A stretch of 64,000 nt of DNA from Roseburia intestinalis L1-82 (GCF_900537995.1 NZ_LR027880.1:1000001-1064000); one strand, 5' to 3'; positions 1-12,813 are shown, counted from the stretch's first letter. Translations and numbers: made by a program. The notes: a model not told the origin generated them from the sequence alone.

Positions 1-2629
<2,629 letters not shown>

Positions 2630-2762
2630 ATAGCGAACGATGTTCGCATTGGAAGTTGCTTTGCAACTTCACAGTTGGTTGACGGAGTTCTGTATGAAGT
2701 TTTGAAGGTATCAGAAATAAGGCAAAAGTCCTATTGATTTTTGCATAAGAAAAAAGTAAAAT

Positions 2763-2790
2763 AAATGACGTATCTGATACGTCATTTTAT
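2763..2790 (+). terminator. Hairpin terminator behind the rRNA gene
   Basis: A perfect 11-bp stem (AAATGACGTAT and ATACGTCATTT) with a 3-nt loop sits between the 23S gene and tRNA-Trp. The T-rich right arm is followed only by TTAT, so termination may be partial and the tRNA may be cotranscribed. Confidence 0.6.
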
Positions 2791-2794
2791 ATAT

Positions 2795-2865
2795 AGGGGA
2801 TTGGTCAAATGGTATGATAGGGGTCTCCAAAACCTTTGGTGGGAGTTCGATTCTCTCATCCCCTG
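2795..2865 (+). tRNA. tRNA-Trp (anticodon CCA)
   Basis: Acceptor arms AGGGGAT and ATCCCCT pair. The anticodon arm has a 7-nt loop CTCCAAA, giving anticodon CCA, and the T-arm contains GTTCGATTC. The 3' CCA is not encoded. The gene lies just after the rRNA terminator and before the defence island. Confidence 0.95.
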
Positions 2866-2873
2866 CTTGGAAG

Positions 2874-2903
2874 AAGCCTTGAACGGAAGTTCAAGGCTTT
2901 TTT
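2874..2903 (+). terminator. Rho-independent terminator after tRNA-Trp
   Basis: Stem AAGCCTTGAAC with GTTCAAGGCTT, loop GGAA, followed by a run of T. It closes the rRNA/tRNA transcription unit. The remaining 169 bases up to the first defence gene are AT-rich and show no gene. Confidence 0.85.
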
Positions 2904-3072
2904 GATATATTTACAGTTTTGCATTTTTACTTATTTTGCCTGAAATTATAAAATCTTTCTTTTCTGGATAATATCTGATTGAAATTCTCTTAAACTAAGA
3001 ATATAATATCATTATATATTCTTAAATTCTAAGAAAAGTACCTATATAAATTCTACTTATAAAGAAAGATAC

Positions 3073-4833
3073 ATGATAACATATATTTGCCACAATAGAA
3101 ATGAAAAAACAAAAGAAAAACAGCCATGTTTTGGAACCGTATGCGAGACAAGTACATGTCAGTGCTGTGGAGGCAGGGCGGACGTGCAGTCTACGATATA
3201 CTGGTGCAGACAATGTAATGTTCCACTGTATGGTAACAGATGCAGCAGATGCGGGATGGAGGCAAAAAAGCTGACAACGGACGTCCGGCCTGTATTTCCA
3301 GAGGAAAGACTTTTAATCGAAATTATCTTGCAAAAGCCATTTGAATTTCTGAAAAAATCGGTCTGGAATGGAACGGGAAACCATTATTTTGTGGACGGAA
3401 AAAAGATTGCTTTTTCTGTAAAAGAACTGAAAAAGATCAATGCAGATGAAGTCCGCAGACAATATGAAAAATATAGTACACAGAATACCTATTGTTATTT
3501 TGATGAGATGACGGGACGCTTTATTGAGGCAAATAAAGAACGGTATGAGTATATCACGCAGGAGGCAGGAAATTATATACGAAAAGCAGTGGGTGAGTTT
3601 GGTGCAATGGATATGTTTGTTTCATTCAGTGGAGGCAAAGATTCTACAGTGACTTCGAATCTGGTATTACGTGCATTGAGCACACCTCAGATCATGCATA
3701 TTTTCGGGGATACAACGTTGGAGTTTCCATTTACCTATACCTATGTGGAAAGATTTAAGAAAAATCATCCTAAAACACCTGTGATCTCTGCACGCAATAA
3801 GGAAAAAGATTTTGAGGAACTGTGCAAACTGATCGGTCCGCCGAGTCGTGTGATGCGTTGGTGCTGTACTGTTTTTAAAACGGGAACCATACAGAAAAAA
3901 ATTCGTTCGTTATACAGGGACAAAAAGCAGATATTGACTTTTTATGGGATCCGGCGCAGTGAGTCAGTAAGCAGGAGCAAGTATGAGCGTGAGTCTGACA
4001 GTCCGAAGATCACAAAACAGAGGATCATATCACCCATTATCGACTGGATGGATTTTGACATCTGGTTATATATTCTTACAACAGGAATTGATTTTAACGA
4101 TGCATACCGTCTTGGCTATGCGAGGGTTGGATGTTGGTGCTGTCCGAACAACAGTGGCTGGTCTGAATTTTTATCTAAGGTACATATGCATGAGCAGTCA
4201 AAGCATTTTAGAGAGATGCTGATTGATTTTGCAACAAGCATTGGAAAAGAAGATGCTGAGGTTTATGTGGATGATGGGTATTGGAAGGCAAGACAGGGGG
4301 GAAATGGTGTTGCGTATGCACAGAAATCCGTTGTGTCATTCACACCATGTGTCACGGAGGAAAATTCGTTCAATTATGAATTACAGCGTCCAATTTCAGA
4401 ACAGTTGTATGAACTATTCCGTCCATTCGGGTATCTGAATTTTGATATGGGAAATACAAGGCTGGGAGAGGTTTTTGTACTTGATAAAAGAGAGCAGATC
4501 GTTTTGAAACTGCAGGGGCGGATTGGAACAACCAATTTGAGAGTTACCATTTTAAAAACAGAAATAGCCGGTGCGAAAGATTTGAAAACGGCAGAAGAAA
4601 GAATAAAATGTCAGATCACAAAATATCAGATGTGTATGGGATGTCTGGCCTGTGAGAGTGTGTGCAGATTTAATGCGCTTTCTATCAGGGAAAATAAAGA
4701 TGGGGAGATTGAATACCATATTTCAGACGAAAAATGTAAACGCTGTGGCGAATGTGTGAACCATTTTACGGCTGGATGCTATATGAGAAAGGTTCTGGCA
4801 ATCAAAAGACAGCGGACGGAGGATAAAGAATAA
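3073..4833 (+). CDS. PAPS-reductase-family ATP pyrophosphatase with zinc-ribbon and ferredoxin domains (SspD/DndC-like)
   Basis: A 586-residue protein. The N-terminal ~75 residues hold several CxxC/CxCC pairs typical of zinc ribbons. The PP-loop SGGKDS lies at about residues 186-191, and a WCC motif and the GIRRSES segment follow, as in PAPS-reductase/DndC enzymes. The last ~80 residues contain two CxxCxxC-type clusters resembling a 2[4Fe-4S] ferredoxin. By family knowledge, such enzymes activate the DNA backbone with ATP and pass sulfur into a phosphorothioate. It overlaps the next gene by one base, as in a translationally coupled operon. Assignment to phosphorothioation rests on the neighbours (DUF4007, P-loop ATPase, cysteine desulfurase). 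Metabolic sulfate reduction is less likely because no sulfate-assimilation genes are nearby. The start codon has only a weak AAAGAAAG ribosome site. Confidence 0.8.
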   Translation: MITYICHNRNEKTKEKQPCFGTVCETSTCQCCGGRADVQSTIYWCRQCNVPLYGNRCSRCGMEAKKLTTDVRPVFPEERLLIEIILQKPFEFLKKSVWNGTGNHYFVDGKKIAFSVKELKKINADEVRRQYEKYSTQNTYCYFDEMTGRFIEANKERYEYITQEAGNYIRKAVGEFGAMDMFVSFSGGKDSTVTSNLVLRALSTPQIMHIFGDTTLEFPFTYTYVERFKKNHPKTPVISARNKEKDFEELCKLIGPPSRVMRWCCTVFKTGTIQKKIRSLYRDKKQILTFYGIRRSESVSRSKYERESDSPKITKQRIISPIIDWMDFDIWLYILTTGIDFNDAYRLGYARVGCWCCPNNSGWSEFLSKVHMHEQSKHFREMLIDFATSIGKEDAEVYVDDGYWKARQGGNGVAYAQKSVVSFTPCVTEENSFNYELQRPISEQLYELFRPFGYLNFDMGNTRLGEVFVLDKREQIVLKLQGRIGTTNLRVTILKTEIAGAKDLKTAEERIKCQITKYQMCMGCLACESVCRFNALSIRENKDGEIEYHISDEKCKRCGECVNHFTAGCYMRKVLAIKRQRTEDKE

Positions 4834-5687
4834 TGGGAAAAAATAAATACCGTTTTAAAGGGCATGAAAGTTTTATGCTTCGTGAAGGATGGCTGAATAA
4901 GGGTTTATATGAAGTAGACCGTAATCCGAAAGTTTTTTCAGAAAATTATGGAGCAGATGCACTTGGAGTGGGACCGAATATGGCAAAGGCAATCCGGTAC
5001 TGGCTCAGGGCAGCAGAGCTGGTTACAGATTCTCCGAAAACGGGTGTTATGCTCACTGCGATTGGTCAGTTGATTCTTGCACATGATCCATGCGTGGAAG
5101 ATTATTTTACATTATGGCTGATACATTGCAAAATTGCAAAAAACCGGGAACTGGCAACGGCATGGAATTTATTTTTTAATGAAGTTTCTTATGAGGAATT
5201 TAAAAAACAGCAGCTATATGATGAGATGGAGACATTACTCAGTGATTTAGACGATGAAGTGCAGGTTGCGCAGAGTTCTGTCTATGCAGATTGTGATGCA
5301 ATTTTGCGGATGTATATGCCGGCAAAGGAGACAAATCCCGAAGAAAAAAACGCCAGTCCATTTGGAAAGTTAGGATTATTGAAAAATACAGAGGGGATTT
5401 ACTACAGAAAACAGCCAGATCTGAACAAATTACCGGAGGATATTGTCTGGTTTTTATTGGTAGATAAGGAAAAAAACCGTACGTCTGTTTATCTGGATGA
5501 TCTGTGGAAAGAAATGGACAGTCCAGGAAAGATACTGCAGTTGAAACGTACAGCATTGATAGAGATGTTAGAGCGTCTGGAGGAAAAAGATAAGATCGTA
5601 ATGAACCGCACTGCAGGTCTTAATATGATTTATTGGGAAAAAGGATTGACCGGGGAAATGATCGTAAAAAATTATTACGAAAGATAA
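4833..5687 (+). CDS. DUF4007-family protein (SspB-like)
   Basis: A 284-residue protein opening with YRFKGHESFMLREGW, which I recognise as the DUF4007 start. As I recall, SspB of the Ssp phosphorothioation system is a DUF4007 protein that nicks DNA so that sulfur can be inserted; that role is transferred from family knowledge, not shown here. The body is a mixed helical protein without membrane segments. Its ATG shares the final A of the upstream TAA stop, so the two are surely co-translated. The next gene starts 21 bases downstream. Confidence 0.75.
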   Translation: MGKNKYRFKGHESFMLREGWLNKGLYEVDRNPKVFSENYGADALGVGPNMAKAIRYWLRAAELVTDSPKTGVMLTAIGQLILAHDPCVEDYFTLWLIHCKIAKNRELATAWNLFFNEVSYEEFKKQQLYDEMETLLSDLDDEVQVAQSSVYADCDAILRMYMPAKETNPEEKNASPFGKLGLLKNTEGIYYRKQPDLNKLPEDIVWFLLVDKEKNRTSVYLDDLWKEMDSPGKILQLKRTALIEMLERLEEKDKIVMNRTAGLNMIYWEKGLTGEMIVKNYYER

Positions 5688-5708
5688 AGACATATAGGAG
5701 TTGCCGGA

Positions 5709-8700
5709 ATGGAACAATGGAGAAACTTAATACATATCAACCGTAATTTCCAAAAAGCAGTCAATTTGCAGCTTGATATAGGAGATCATGGAAGAATTGA
5801 ACATTATATACCGACACGGTCATCCATGTTGATATTGCGCAGATATTTAAAAGCTGTGATGGGAGAGGCAAAAGAACATGCAACTGTTTTAATCGGTCCG
5901 TATGGAAAGGGAAAATCCCATTTATTACTGGTATTGCTTTCAATTCTTTCCTGTGACCTGCCACAGAGTGTTTTTGAAAAAATAAAGATCACAGATCCGG
6001 AGACAGCGGATTTAGTCACGCAGATCCGGAAGGAGAATAAAAAATATTTACCGGTATTGGTTTCTTCTGTACCGGGGTTTTCCATGAATCAGATTTTATT
6101 ATTCGCACTGCGCGAGGCATTAGAGAAAAATGGTTTGTCGGATATTGCACCGGAGACTGCATTCACAGAAGCACTTAGAATCCTTGAAAAGTGGGAAAAG
6201 GAATATTCGGATGTGTATGCCAGATTTTGTGAGTATCTGACGGAACATCAGACAGATGTGCAGGATTTGAAAAAGAATCTGAAAAGAAAACATAAACAGT
6301 CATTGGAATTATTTAAAGAATTATATCCGATGCTGACGGCAGGAAGCACTTTTATGCCATTGATGCAGTCTGAGACCATACGGTCATATCAGCAGATTAT
6401 AAGAAGTCTGACAGAAGAATGTGGTTATGAGGGCATCTTTATTATTTTTGATGAATTCAGTAAATATATAGAAGGACATGAGAAATCCGGTTTTGCAGAG
6501 GATATGAAAACGCTGCAGGATATGTGCGAATTGGCGGAAAGTTCCGATCAGAAATTATTTTTTACAATGGTGGCACATAAAAGTATTCATGAGTATACCA
6601 GGAGTATAGACACTTCCATGAAAAATGCGTTTCGCGGAGTAGAAGGAAGAATTTCAGAGATATCTTTCGTCGTATCCGCACAAAATAATTATGAATTGAT
6701 CGCCAATTCAATCCGGAAGGAAGAACCTGCGTTTTCGAAACAATATGAAAAAGAGATTGTGAAAAATGAGCAGGGGAAGCTCCAGAAGTTATCCTATCAG
6801 CTTCCATGTTTTCAGAAATTATTTTCAGAGCAGGACTTTGAACGGATCGTTGCCAAAGGATGTTTCCCGCTGACACCGCTTGCTGCGTATGCATTACTTC
6901 ATATCAGTGAACGTGTTGCACAGAATGAGAGAACAATATTTACATTTTTAGCAGATGATGGACAGGGAAGTTTATCATGGCTGTTAGAGCGGAATGAAGA
7001 AAACTGGGTAGGCGTTGATAAAATTTATGATTATTTTAAATCAATGTTCCGTGAAACCGAAGATGTACCGATGATCCATTCAGAGTGGCTGAAGGCAGAG
7101 TATGCGCTGGGAAAAGCGGAAACGGAAGATGAGAAAGCTGTCATAAAAGCAATCGCAGTAATCCGTATGTTACATAGAGAGGATGAACTTCCTGCACAGG
7201 ATCAGGCAATCTGTCTTGCATTAGGGATGGATCCGGAAAAGAAGTATCGTCCTGCAATGGAAAAATTAAAAAAAGATGGGATTTTAATGTTCCGCAGCAG
7301 TGTCGGAGTATATGCATTCCGCAGCAATGCAGGCGTTGATGTGGAAAAAGAAATCACGAAGAAGATGGATGAGCAAAAAGGGCACTGTAATTTTTGCCAG
7401 ATTCTGTCAGAGGCTGCAGACACAGAGTATGAACTGCCAAAGCAGTATAATCAGGAATATGCGATGACACGCTATTTTCAGTATGAGTATATGTTTGCAG
7501 AAGAGTTTTTTGCCCTGGAAAATACAAGATATCTGTTTGATGAAAAGTTTTCAGACGGAAAAATTATAGTGATGCCGGAAAAAGAAAAACCCCAAACAGA
7601 TGAGATACAAAAGCAGTTAGATAAACTGGCGGATAAAAGAATTCTTGTGTTAGTGTCCGACCAACGTTTTGACAAAGAGGAATTATTACTTCGCTATCAG
7701 GCGGTTATGACGTTAAAAGGGGACAAACGCTTTATTGAAGAAAATGAAGTGCTGCTGCAGGAACTGGAATTATGTGCTGAGGATATCCGGTTTGAAATTA
7801 ATATCTATCTGGAAGAGCATTATCTGCCGGAGAGCGGAAAGGTAATAGTTCTCCAGACGCAAAAGAAAAAAGAAAAGTGTACAACGGCCGCAGAATTTAA
7901 TCAGATATTAAGTGATGTCTGCAGAGAATATTATGGCTACGCGCCGCGTGTAAACCATGAACTGTTAAATATTGAACACATCGGCAAGCAGTATTTAAGA
8001 GCGCGCAATCAGGTGATCGATAAAATGTTAGGGCATGAGGATCTGTCTGTGTACCAAAAAGGAACCATGCCGGAGGCTATGGTATATCGTGCTGCATTTG
8101 TGCATACCAGAGGGGATAAGGGCTGTCAGAAAGTTAGTTTAGAGATAGATCGTTTTTTTGCGGAATGTGCAGGTGAAAAAAAGTCTTTTCAGATATTATA
8201 CCAGCGATTGCAGGGAAAATGTTTTGGCGCAAGGCGAGGAGTGATTCCATTGTTTCTGGCAAAAAAATTATCTGAAATTGAAGGAACAGCGGTCATTTAT
8301 ATTGGGGAGAAAGAGCTGGAAATTACTTCGGATAACCTGAATCATGTGAATGATTTTCCAGAAAACTATGCATTGTATCTGGAGCTGGAAACCGTTGAAA
8401 AAGAAAAATATTTAAAAAAATTGGAAAAGATTTTTGAATGTGATACGGAGAAGTTTTCCGGACAGAGCAGATTCGCACAGATTGCTGCCTGCATGCAGAA
8501 ATGGTATCGGTCACTTCCCCAGTACACGATGATAACACTAAATCTTCCGGAAAATCAAAGTGGATCGATAAAGAAACTTAGGAATCTGTTGAGAAGAGCA
8601 GAAATCAATCCAAGAGAATTGTTATTTGAAAAAATTCCGGCATGCTATGGAGAACCTGGTTTTGAGCAAACGGCACAGGATTTAAAAGAAAGTAAAAAAA

Positions 8701-9245
8701 TATTAGATGATGTATTTATTACATTAAAAAAACAGGTCGCAGGAAACATAAAGCGCGAATTTGGAAAAACGCAGAATGTGAGTCTGAAAGCATGTTTACA
8801 CGAATGGTATCTGGCACAGAATTATTCATCAAGAAATCATGTACTGGCAACGGCAGAGAGTGAATTTTTGAATTATTTAGAGAAACTTTCTACCAATGAT
8901 GAGGGAGAAATTGTATCAGCGTTGTCTTATATTTTATCAGGGGTATATTTAGAGGACTGGAATGATACAAACTTTGTAGAATTTCAGGAGAAATTGCACG
9001 CGGTAAAAGCTGAAGTTGAAAAACTTGAGGAACATGGTAAAGATGCAGGTGGCAGCAGTCGTATCCTGTTGACAGACCAGAATGGAAATGCCATAGAAAA
9101 GTATTATAATGCGGATATTTCGGATACAACGAGCCTTTACTTAAAGAATATGTTAGAAGAGGCATTGGAGGACTTTGGGAATACGCTCGAAACAAATCAG
9201 AAGGTTGCAGTGCTGGTGCAGACTTTAGAGGGATTATTACAGTAA
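5709..9245 (+). CDS. Large P-loop ATPase of the phosphorothioation cluster (SspC-like)
   Basis: A 1178-residue protein with a Walker A motif GPYGKGKSH at residues 63-71 and a Walker B-like IIFDEFSKY with acidic residues at 248-249. A long, charged helical C-terminal half follows. The layout resembles the big ATPases of Ssp and BREX (BrxC/PglY) systems; the neighbouring DUF4007 and PAPS-reductase genes favour the Ssp type. Its likely role is ATP-driven coordination of nicking and sulfur insertion on DNA (inference). A ribosome site AGGAG lies ahead of the ATG and the gap to the desulfurase gene is short, so this is one operon. No frame damage is visible. Confidence 0.72.
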   Translation: MEQWRNLIHINRNFQKAVNLQLDIGDHGRIEHYIPTRSSMLILRRYLKAVMGEAKEHATVLIGPYGKGKSHLLLVLLSILSCDLPQSVFEKIKITDPETADLVTQIRKENKKYLPVLVSSVPGFSMNQILLFALREALEKNGLSDIAPETAFTEALRILEKWEKEYSDVYARFCEYLTEHQTDVQDLKKNLKRKHKQSLELFKELYPMLTAGSTFMPLMQSETIRSYQQIIRSLTEECGYEGIFIIFDEFSKYIEGHEKSGFAEDMKTLQDMCELAESSDQKLFFTMVAHKSIHEYTRSIDTSMKNAFRGVEGRISEISFVVSAQNNYELIANSIRKEEPAFSKQYEKEIVKNEQGKLQKLSYQLPCFQKLFSEQDFERIVAKGCFPLTPLAAYALLHISERVAQNERTIFTFLADDGQGSLSWLLERNEENWVGVDKIYDYFKSMFRETEDVPMIHSEWLKAEYALGKAETEDEKAVIKAIAVIRMLHREDELPAQDQAICLALGMDPEKKYRPAMEKLKKDGILMFRSSVGVYAFRSNAGVDVEKEITKKMDEQKGHCNFCQILSEAADTEYELPKQYNQEYAMTRYFQYEYMFAEEFFALENTRYLFDEKFSDGKIIVMPEKEKPQTDEIQKQLDKLADKRILVLVSDQRFDKEELLLRYQAVMTLKGDKRFIEENEVLLQELELCAEDIRFEINIYLEEHYLPESGKVIVLQTQKKKEKCTTAAEFNQILSDVCREYYGYAPRVNHELLNIEHIGKQYLRARNQVIDKMLGHEDLSVYQKGTMPEAMVYRAAFVHTRGDKGCQKVSLEIDRFFAECAGEKKSFQILYQRLQGKCFGARRGVIPLFLAKKLSEIEGTAVIYIGEKELEITSDNLNHVNDFPENYALYLELETVEKEKYLKKLEKIFECDTEKFSGQSRFAQIAACMQKWYRSLPQYTMITLNLPENQSGSIKKLRNLLRRAEINPRELLFEKIPACYGEPGFEQTAQDLKESKKILDDVFITLKKQVAGNIKREFGKTQNVSLKACLHEWYLAQNYSSRNHVLATAESEFLNYLEKLSTNDEGEIVSALSYILSGVYLEDWNDTNFVEFQEKLHAVKAEVEKLEEHGKDAGGSSRILLTDQNGNAIEKYYNADISDTTSLYLKNMLEEALEDFGNTLETNQKVAVLVQTLEGLLQ

Positions 9246-9263
9246 GAGAAGAGGAGATTGGTT

Positions 9264-10418
9264 ATGGAAGAAATTTATCTTGATAATGCAGCGACGACAT
9301 TTCCAAAACCAGAATGTGTATATCAGGCAATGGATGAAATTGCGCGGACCGGTGCTGTCAATGCAGGCAGGGGTTCTTATGCGCTGGCGCGGCAGGCATC
9401 CGGGTTGATTGAGAGTACAAGAAAACAGATCAAAGAACTTGCAGGAGCAGATGATGTAGCAGAGGTTGTGTTTACAGCCTCTGCTACGCTTGCATGTAAC
9501 GTGATTTTAGGGGGACTCGAATGGAAACAGACGGATATCGTATATGTTTCACCTTTTGAGCACAATGCAATGATGAGAGTGTTGTATCATTACCAGAAAC
9601 AATATGGATTTAAAATTATCGAACTTGCATTAAACAGGGAGTCGTTAGAATTAGATTTGTCACAGATCAGGTTTCAGTTCACCAGAGAACATCCAACAGT
9701 CGTTGTTATGAGTCATGTCAGCAATGTGACAGGTTACATTCTGCCAATCAATGAGGTGGCAGAGTCAGCAAAACAATATGGAGCAGTTGTGGCGGTGGAT
9801 GGTTCACAGGCGCTTGGGCTTGTGCCGGTAAAATTGAAAGAGAGTGGAATCGATTTTTATGTTTTTGCGGGGCATAAAACACTCTATGGTCCGTTTGGAG
9901 TTGGAGGATTTATCAGTGAGGGGGATATTTCTTTAAAACCGTTTCTTGTGGGTGGAACAGGCAGTGATTCCTTAAACCCTGATATGCCAGGACAAATGCC
10001 GGGAATCTTAGAACCGGGAAGCCCCAATATAGTTGCGATTGCAGGATTACATGCAGCCTTAGAAGCGTGCTGTGACATGGAAAGGCAACTTTCACAAGAA
10101 AGAAAATTTGCAGAATATCTGATTGAAAAGCTAAAAAGAATAGACGGAGTTTTACTGTATCTGCCTTGGGATGAAATGAAACGAACCGGAATTGTTTCTT
10201 TTTCCATAGAGGGTTACCGTGCGGATGAAGTTGGGATGCTGCTCGATGAAGATTATCATATAGCGGTCAGAACAGGGTATCAATGTGTACCGCTGATCCA
10301 TAAATATTTAAAAGATGAAAAATATGGCGGCGTGATCCGGGTGGGGATCGGACGTTTTACAAAGCAGAGTGAGTTGGAAATATTAATCAATGCGATAGAA
10401 GAAATTGCAGAAGGGTGA
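9264..10418 (+). CDS. Cysteine desulfurase (DndA/SspA-like)
   Basis: A class-V aminotransferase of 384 residues. YLDNAATTF is at the N terminus, the pyridoxal-phosphate lysine is in AGHKTLYGP (Lys205), and the sulfur-carrying cysteine is in RTGYQCVP (Cys341). The enzyme removes sulfur from L-cysteine as a persulfide; in this cluster it would feed the PAPS-reductase-like enzyme for DNA phosphorothioation. I chose the ATG at 9264 because GAGGAG at 9251-9256 lies 7 bases upstream; a TTG at 9258 is too close. A general Fe-S-assembly SufS is the alternative, but no suf genes adjoin it. Confidence 0.88.
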   Translation: MEEIYLDNAATTFPKPECVYQAMDEIARTGAVNAGRGSYALARQASGLIESTRKQIKELAGADDVAEVVFTASATLACNVILGGLEWKQTDIVYVSPFEHNAMMRVLYHYQKQYGFKIIELALNRESLELDLSQIRFQFTREHPTVVVMSHVSNVTGYILPINEVAESAKQYGAVVAVDGSQALGLVPVKLKESGIDFYVFAGHKTLYGPFGVGGFISEGDISLKPFLVGGTGSDSLNPDMPGQMPGILEPGSPNIVAIAGLHAALEACCDMERQLSQERKFAEYLIEKLKRIDGVLLYLPWDEMKRTGIVSFSIEGYRADEVGMLLDEDYHIAVRTGYQCVPLIHKYLKDEKYGGVIRVGIGRFTKQSELEILINAIEEIAEG

Positions 10419-10425
10419 AGGAAAA

Positions 10426-12572
10426 ATGGAAAATCAACGTTTGGATTTTGGAGAGATTGTCAGAAAAATTGCGGAGGATAAAATGCTGCTGCCGGATTTT
10501 CAGAGAGGATTTGTCTGGAAGGATGAAGAACAGAGAAAGATCGTAGCATCAGTTCTGGCAAAAATGCCGATAGGGAGTATTTTACTGTTGAAATCAAAGC
10601 CGGATGAGTATGCATCGAAGTCAATCGGTATGAAAGAAAAAAATACATATCAAAGCCAGGATGGTGAGGTCGAATTTCTACTGGATGGACAGCAGCGTAT
10701 GACAGCGCTTACGAATGTTTTTTCAAATGTGATTTATGAAAAATGTAAAATGTTTTCAAAATTGAGTTCACGGGCATTACAGCGAAGATTTTTTTAAGAA
10801 TTCCAAAGTGGGAGAACTGTAAAGAAGAGGCAGATCTGTTTGGAGTCCATAATTTGACTTTTCCCATATCAGATTCTGCGGAACCGGATTTTCTGACAGC
10901 GGATATTTTACCGTTTATTAAATGTGCCGCATTTTTTAATCAGGATGGAGAGCCGTATAATCCACAGCAGTCTTTGTCGACCCGTCTGGATGATTTTTGC
11001 CTGACAAATGAGGATGGATATTTAGTACCGCTGTATTTGATGGTGGCACCGGAAAATATAAAAAAGGCGCAGATAATGCTGCGCTATAATACGATCACCT
11101 CTGATATCGCAGGTAAAATCGGAGATGAGATCAGACAGCATTTTACAGATTTGTCGGATGAAAATAAGAATGATTTTATAGCAGAGATTTTTGGAAATGA
11201 TGAAAACTGTAATGAAATAAAAGAAGATCATTCTAAGTTCGGTGAAAAAGTGCAAGAAAAACAAATGGTGTGGAAAGTCTGTCTGACAAATTATCTGGAT
11301 TCCTGTGTAAAGAATATGGCGTTGAATAAGATTGAGGTATCGGGGGAACAGCGTGACAGGGCGATCGATATCTATGAGAATTTAAATCGTGGAGGAATCA
11401 GTTTAAATACTTTTGATCTGGTTATGGCGAGAGTTGCAAAAGTAAGTACAGATAATTTTTATCGTCGTCTGGTCAGGTATATTCAGGAAGAAAAAAGTTA
11501 TGACAAACAGGTCTTACCGGATCAGATTGTTCCCTTGATTGGGAAAAAAATACAAAATAATCAATACAATGCATCCATCAGTACGGGATGTTATAACGAG
11601 GAAAAGAATGACATAGCAGGAAAGTATATTGATGTTTTTTTAGATGTGCTGTGTCTGTATTGCAATAACAAGTTATTTGAACCGGATAAATTCAAATTAG
11701 ATTATATAAAGAAGAAGCAGATTCTGATGTTAGCACCAACGGATATTAATGATAATGCGAAAAAGGTTTGTGATGCCATAGACAGGGTAATGTTTTTCTT
11801 TCAGAGCAGATGCGGAATTCGGAATATCCAGGAAATAAATTATTCTTTGATGATTGTCTTAGTGGCAGTTATATTTTTAAAGGATGAGTGGTTTAACGAT
11901 AAAACTGTTCACGATATTTTAGAAGCGTGGTATTGGTCATCATTATTTTCCGGCGAGTATGATAAAGATCAGAATATAAAGATGATCGCGCATCTTCAGA
12001 CCATGGTAAAGACAATGCAGGCATCCAGCCGAAAAGAGAATGTTGACTGGATTGCAAATATCAAAAATTATGTGTTGGAAGCACAGAATTTTTCGGATGA
12101 AAAGTTTTTACTGATGGAAAAGGCGGATGAAGACCGTATCCCGAAAAAAGTGATGCGCATGTTTATGTGTCAGTATCTGCTGTCAAAGACATATAAGGAT
12201 ATGTTTGACGAAAATAAAATTTTAAGTGCATATTCCGATGAAACAGAAAGATTTGAGGCACATCATATTATACCGCTTGGAACAGTAAAAAAGGTAGGGG
12301 AATCTACGAAAAAACTTCGTGATGATGAAAAAAATATCTGCAACTCGCCTTTAAATTTTGTGTACATAACGAAAAAAGCAAATAAGGAAATATCCGATGA
12401 ATCCTTAAAAGATTATGTACAGAAGATCAACGCGGAAGCAAAAGCAAAACTGCATATTACGGCTTATACAAATTCGGATATACCACAAGATCAGGTAAAA
12501 CAGATTTTAAGGGAACGGTATGATTTCCTGAAGGGGGATATCAGGGAGCGGATCAGTACTTTATTAAGTTAA
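10426..12572 (+). pseudogene. DUF262 plus HNH-type effector nuclease (SspE/GmrSD-like), frame broken at a T7 tract
   Basis: The first frame (10426-10797) carries the DUF262 core: LPDFQRGFVW and the nucleotide-binding LLDGQQRMTAL. It stops right after the seven-T run at 10789-10795. One extra T would read on as FFLRIPKWENC into the second frame, which runs without a stop to 12572 and ends in an HNH/DUF1524-like region containing FEAHHIIPLG and NSPLNFVYIT. Together they make about 715 residues. In Ssp systems SspE senses phosphorothioated DNA and cuts invading DNA; GmrSD type IV enzymes share the same two domains. The break may be a sequencing error, a phase-variable switch, slippage, or true inactivation. 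Both halves look otherwise well conserved, which argues against old decay. Confidence 0.75.
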
Positions 12573-12639
12573 ATACGGCTTGGAAAGTGCAGATAAAGAT
12601 ATTGTTTTACGAAAGAACAATGCAGGATGGAGGTATTTT

Positions 12640-12792
12640 ATGAAAGAGGTCAGTGAAAAAGTAATGCGGAATATGATTTTTGAGGTTCTTCATGTGGAGC
12701 GTAAAAATTTGCGGAGCAAGGCAAAAACAGATCAGAGGATGGCTGAGGAACTTGCAAAGATCATAGTTGATTATGCGAAGATGTCAGTGTAG
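12640..12792 (+). CDS. Small protein of unknown function (50 aa) in the defence operon
   Basis: A 50-residue charged, helical protein starting MKEVSEKVMRNMIFEV and ending IIVDYAKMSV. GGAGG at 12629-12633 lies 6 bases before the ATG, and the gene sits 21 bases ahead of the DndD-like ATPase, so it is probably real and cotranscribed. I do not recognise a family. It could be a small adaptor of the ATPase; that is only inference from position. Confidence 0.6.
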   Translation: MKEVSEKVMRNMIFEVLHVERKNLRSKAKTDQRMAEELAKIIVDYAKMSV

Positions 12793-12813
12793 CAGACTTA
12801 GGGGGAGAATAGC

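Noticed and set aside
5709..9245. BREX system ATPase
   Set aside because: No pglX methylase, pglZ or brxL nearby; the neighbours are sulfur-insertion genes.
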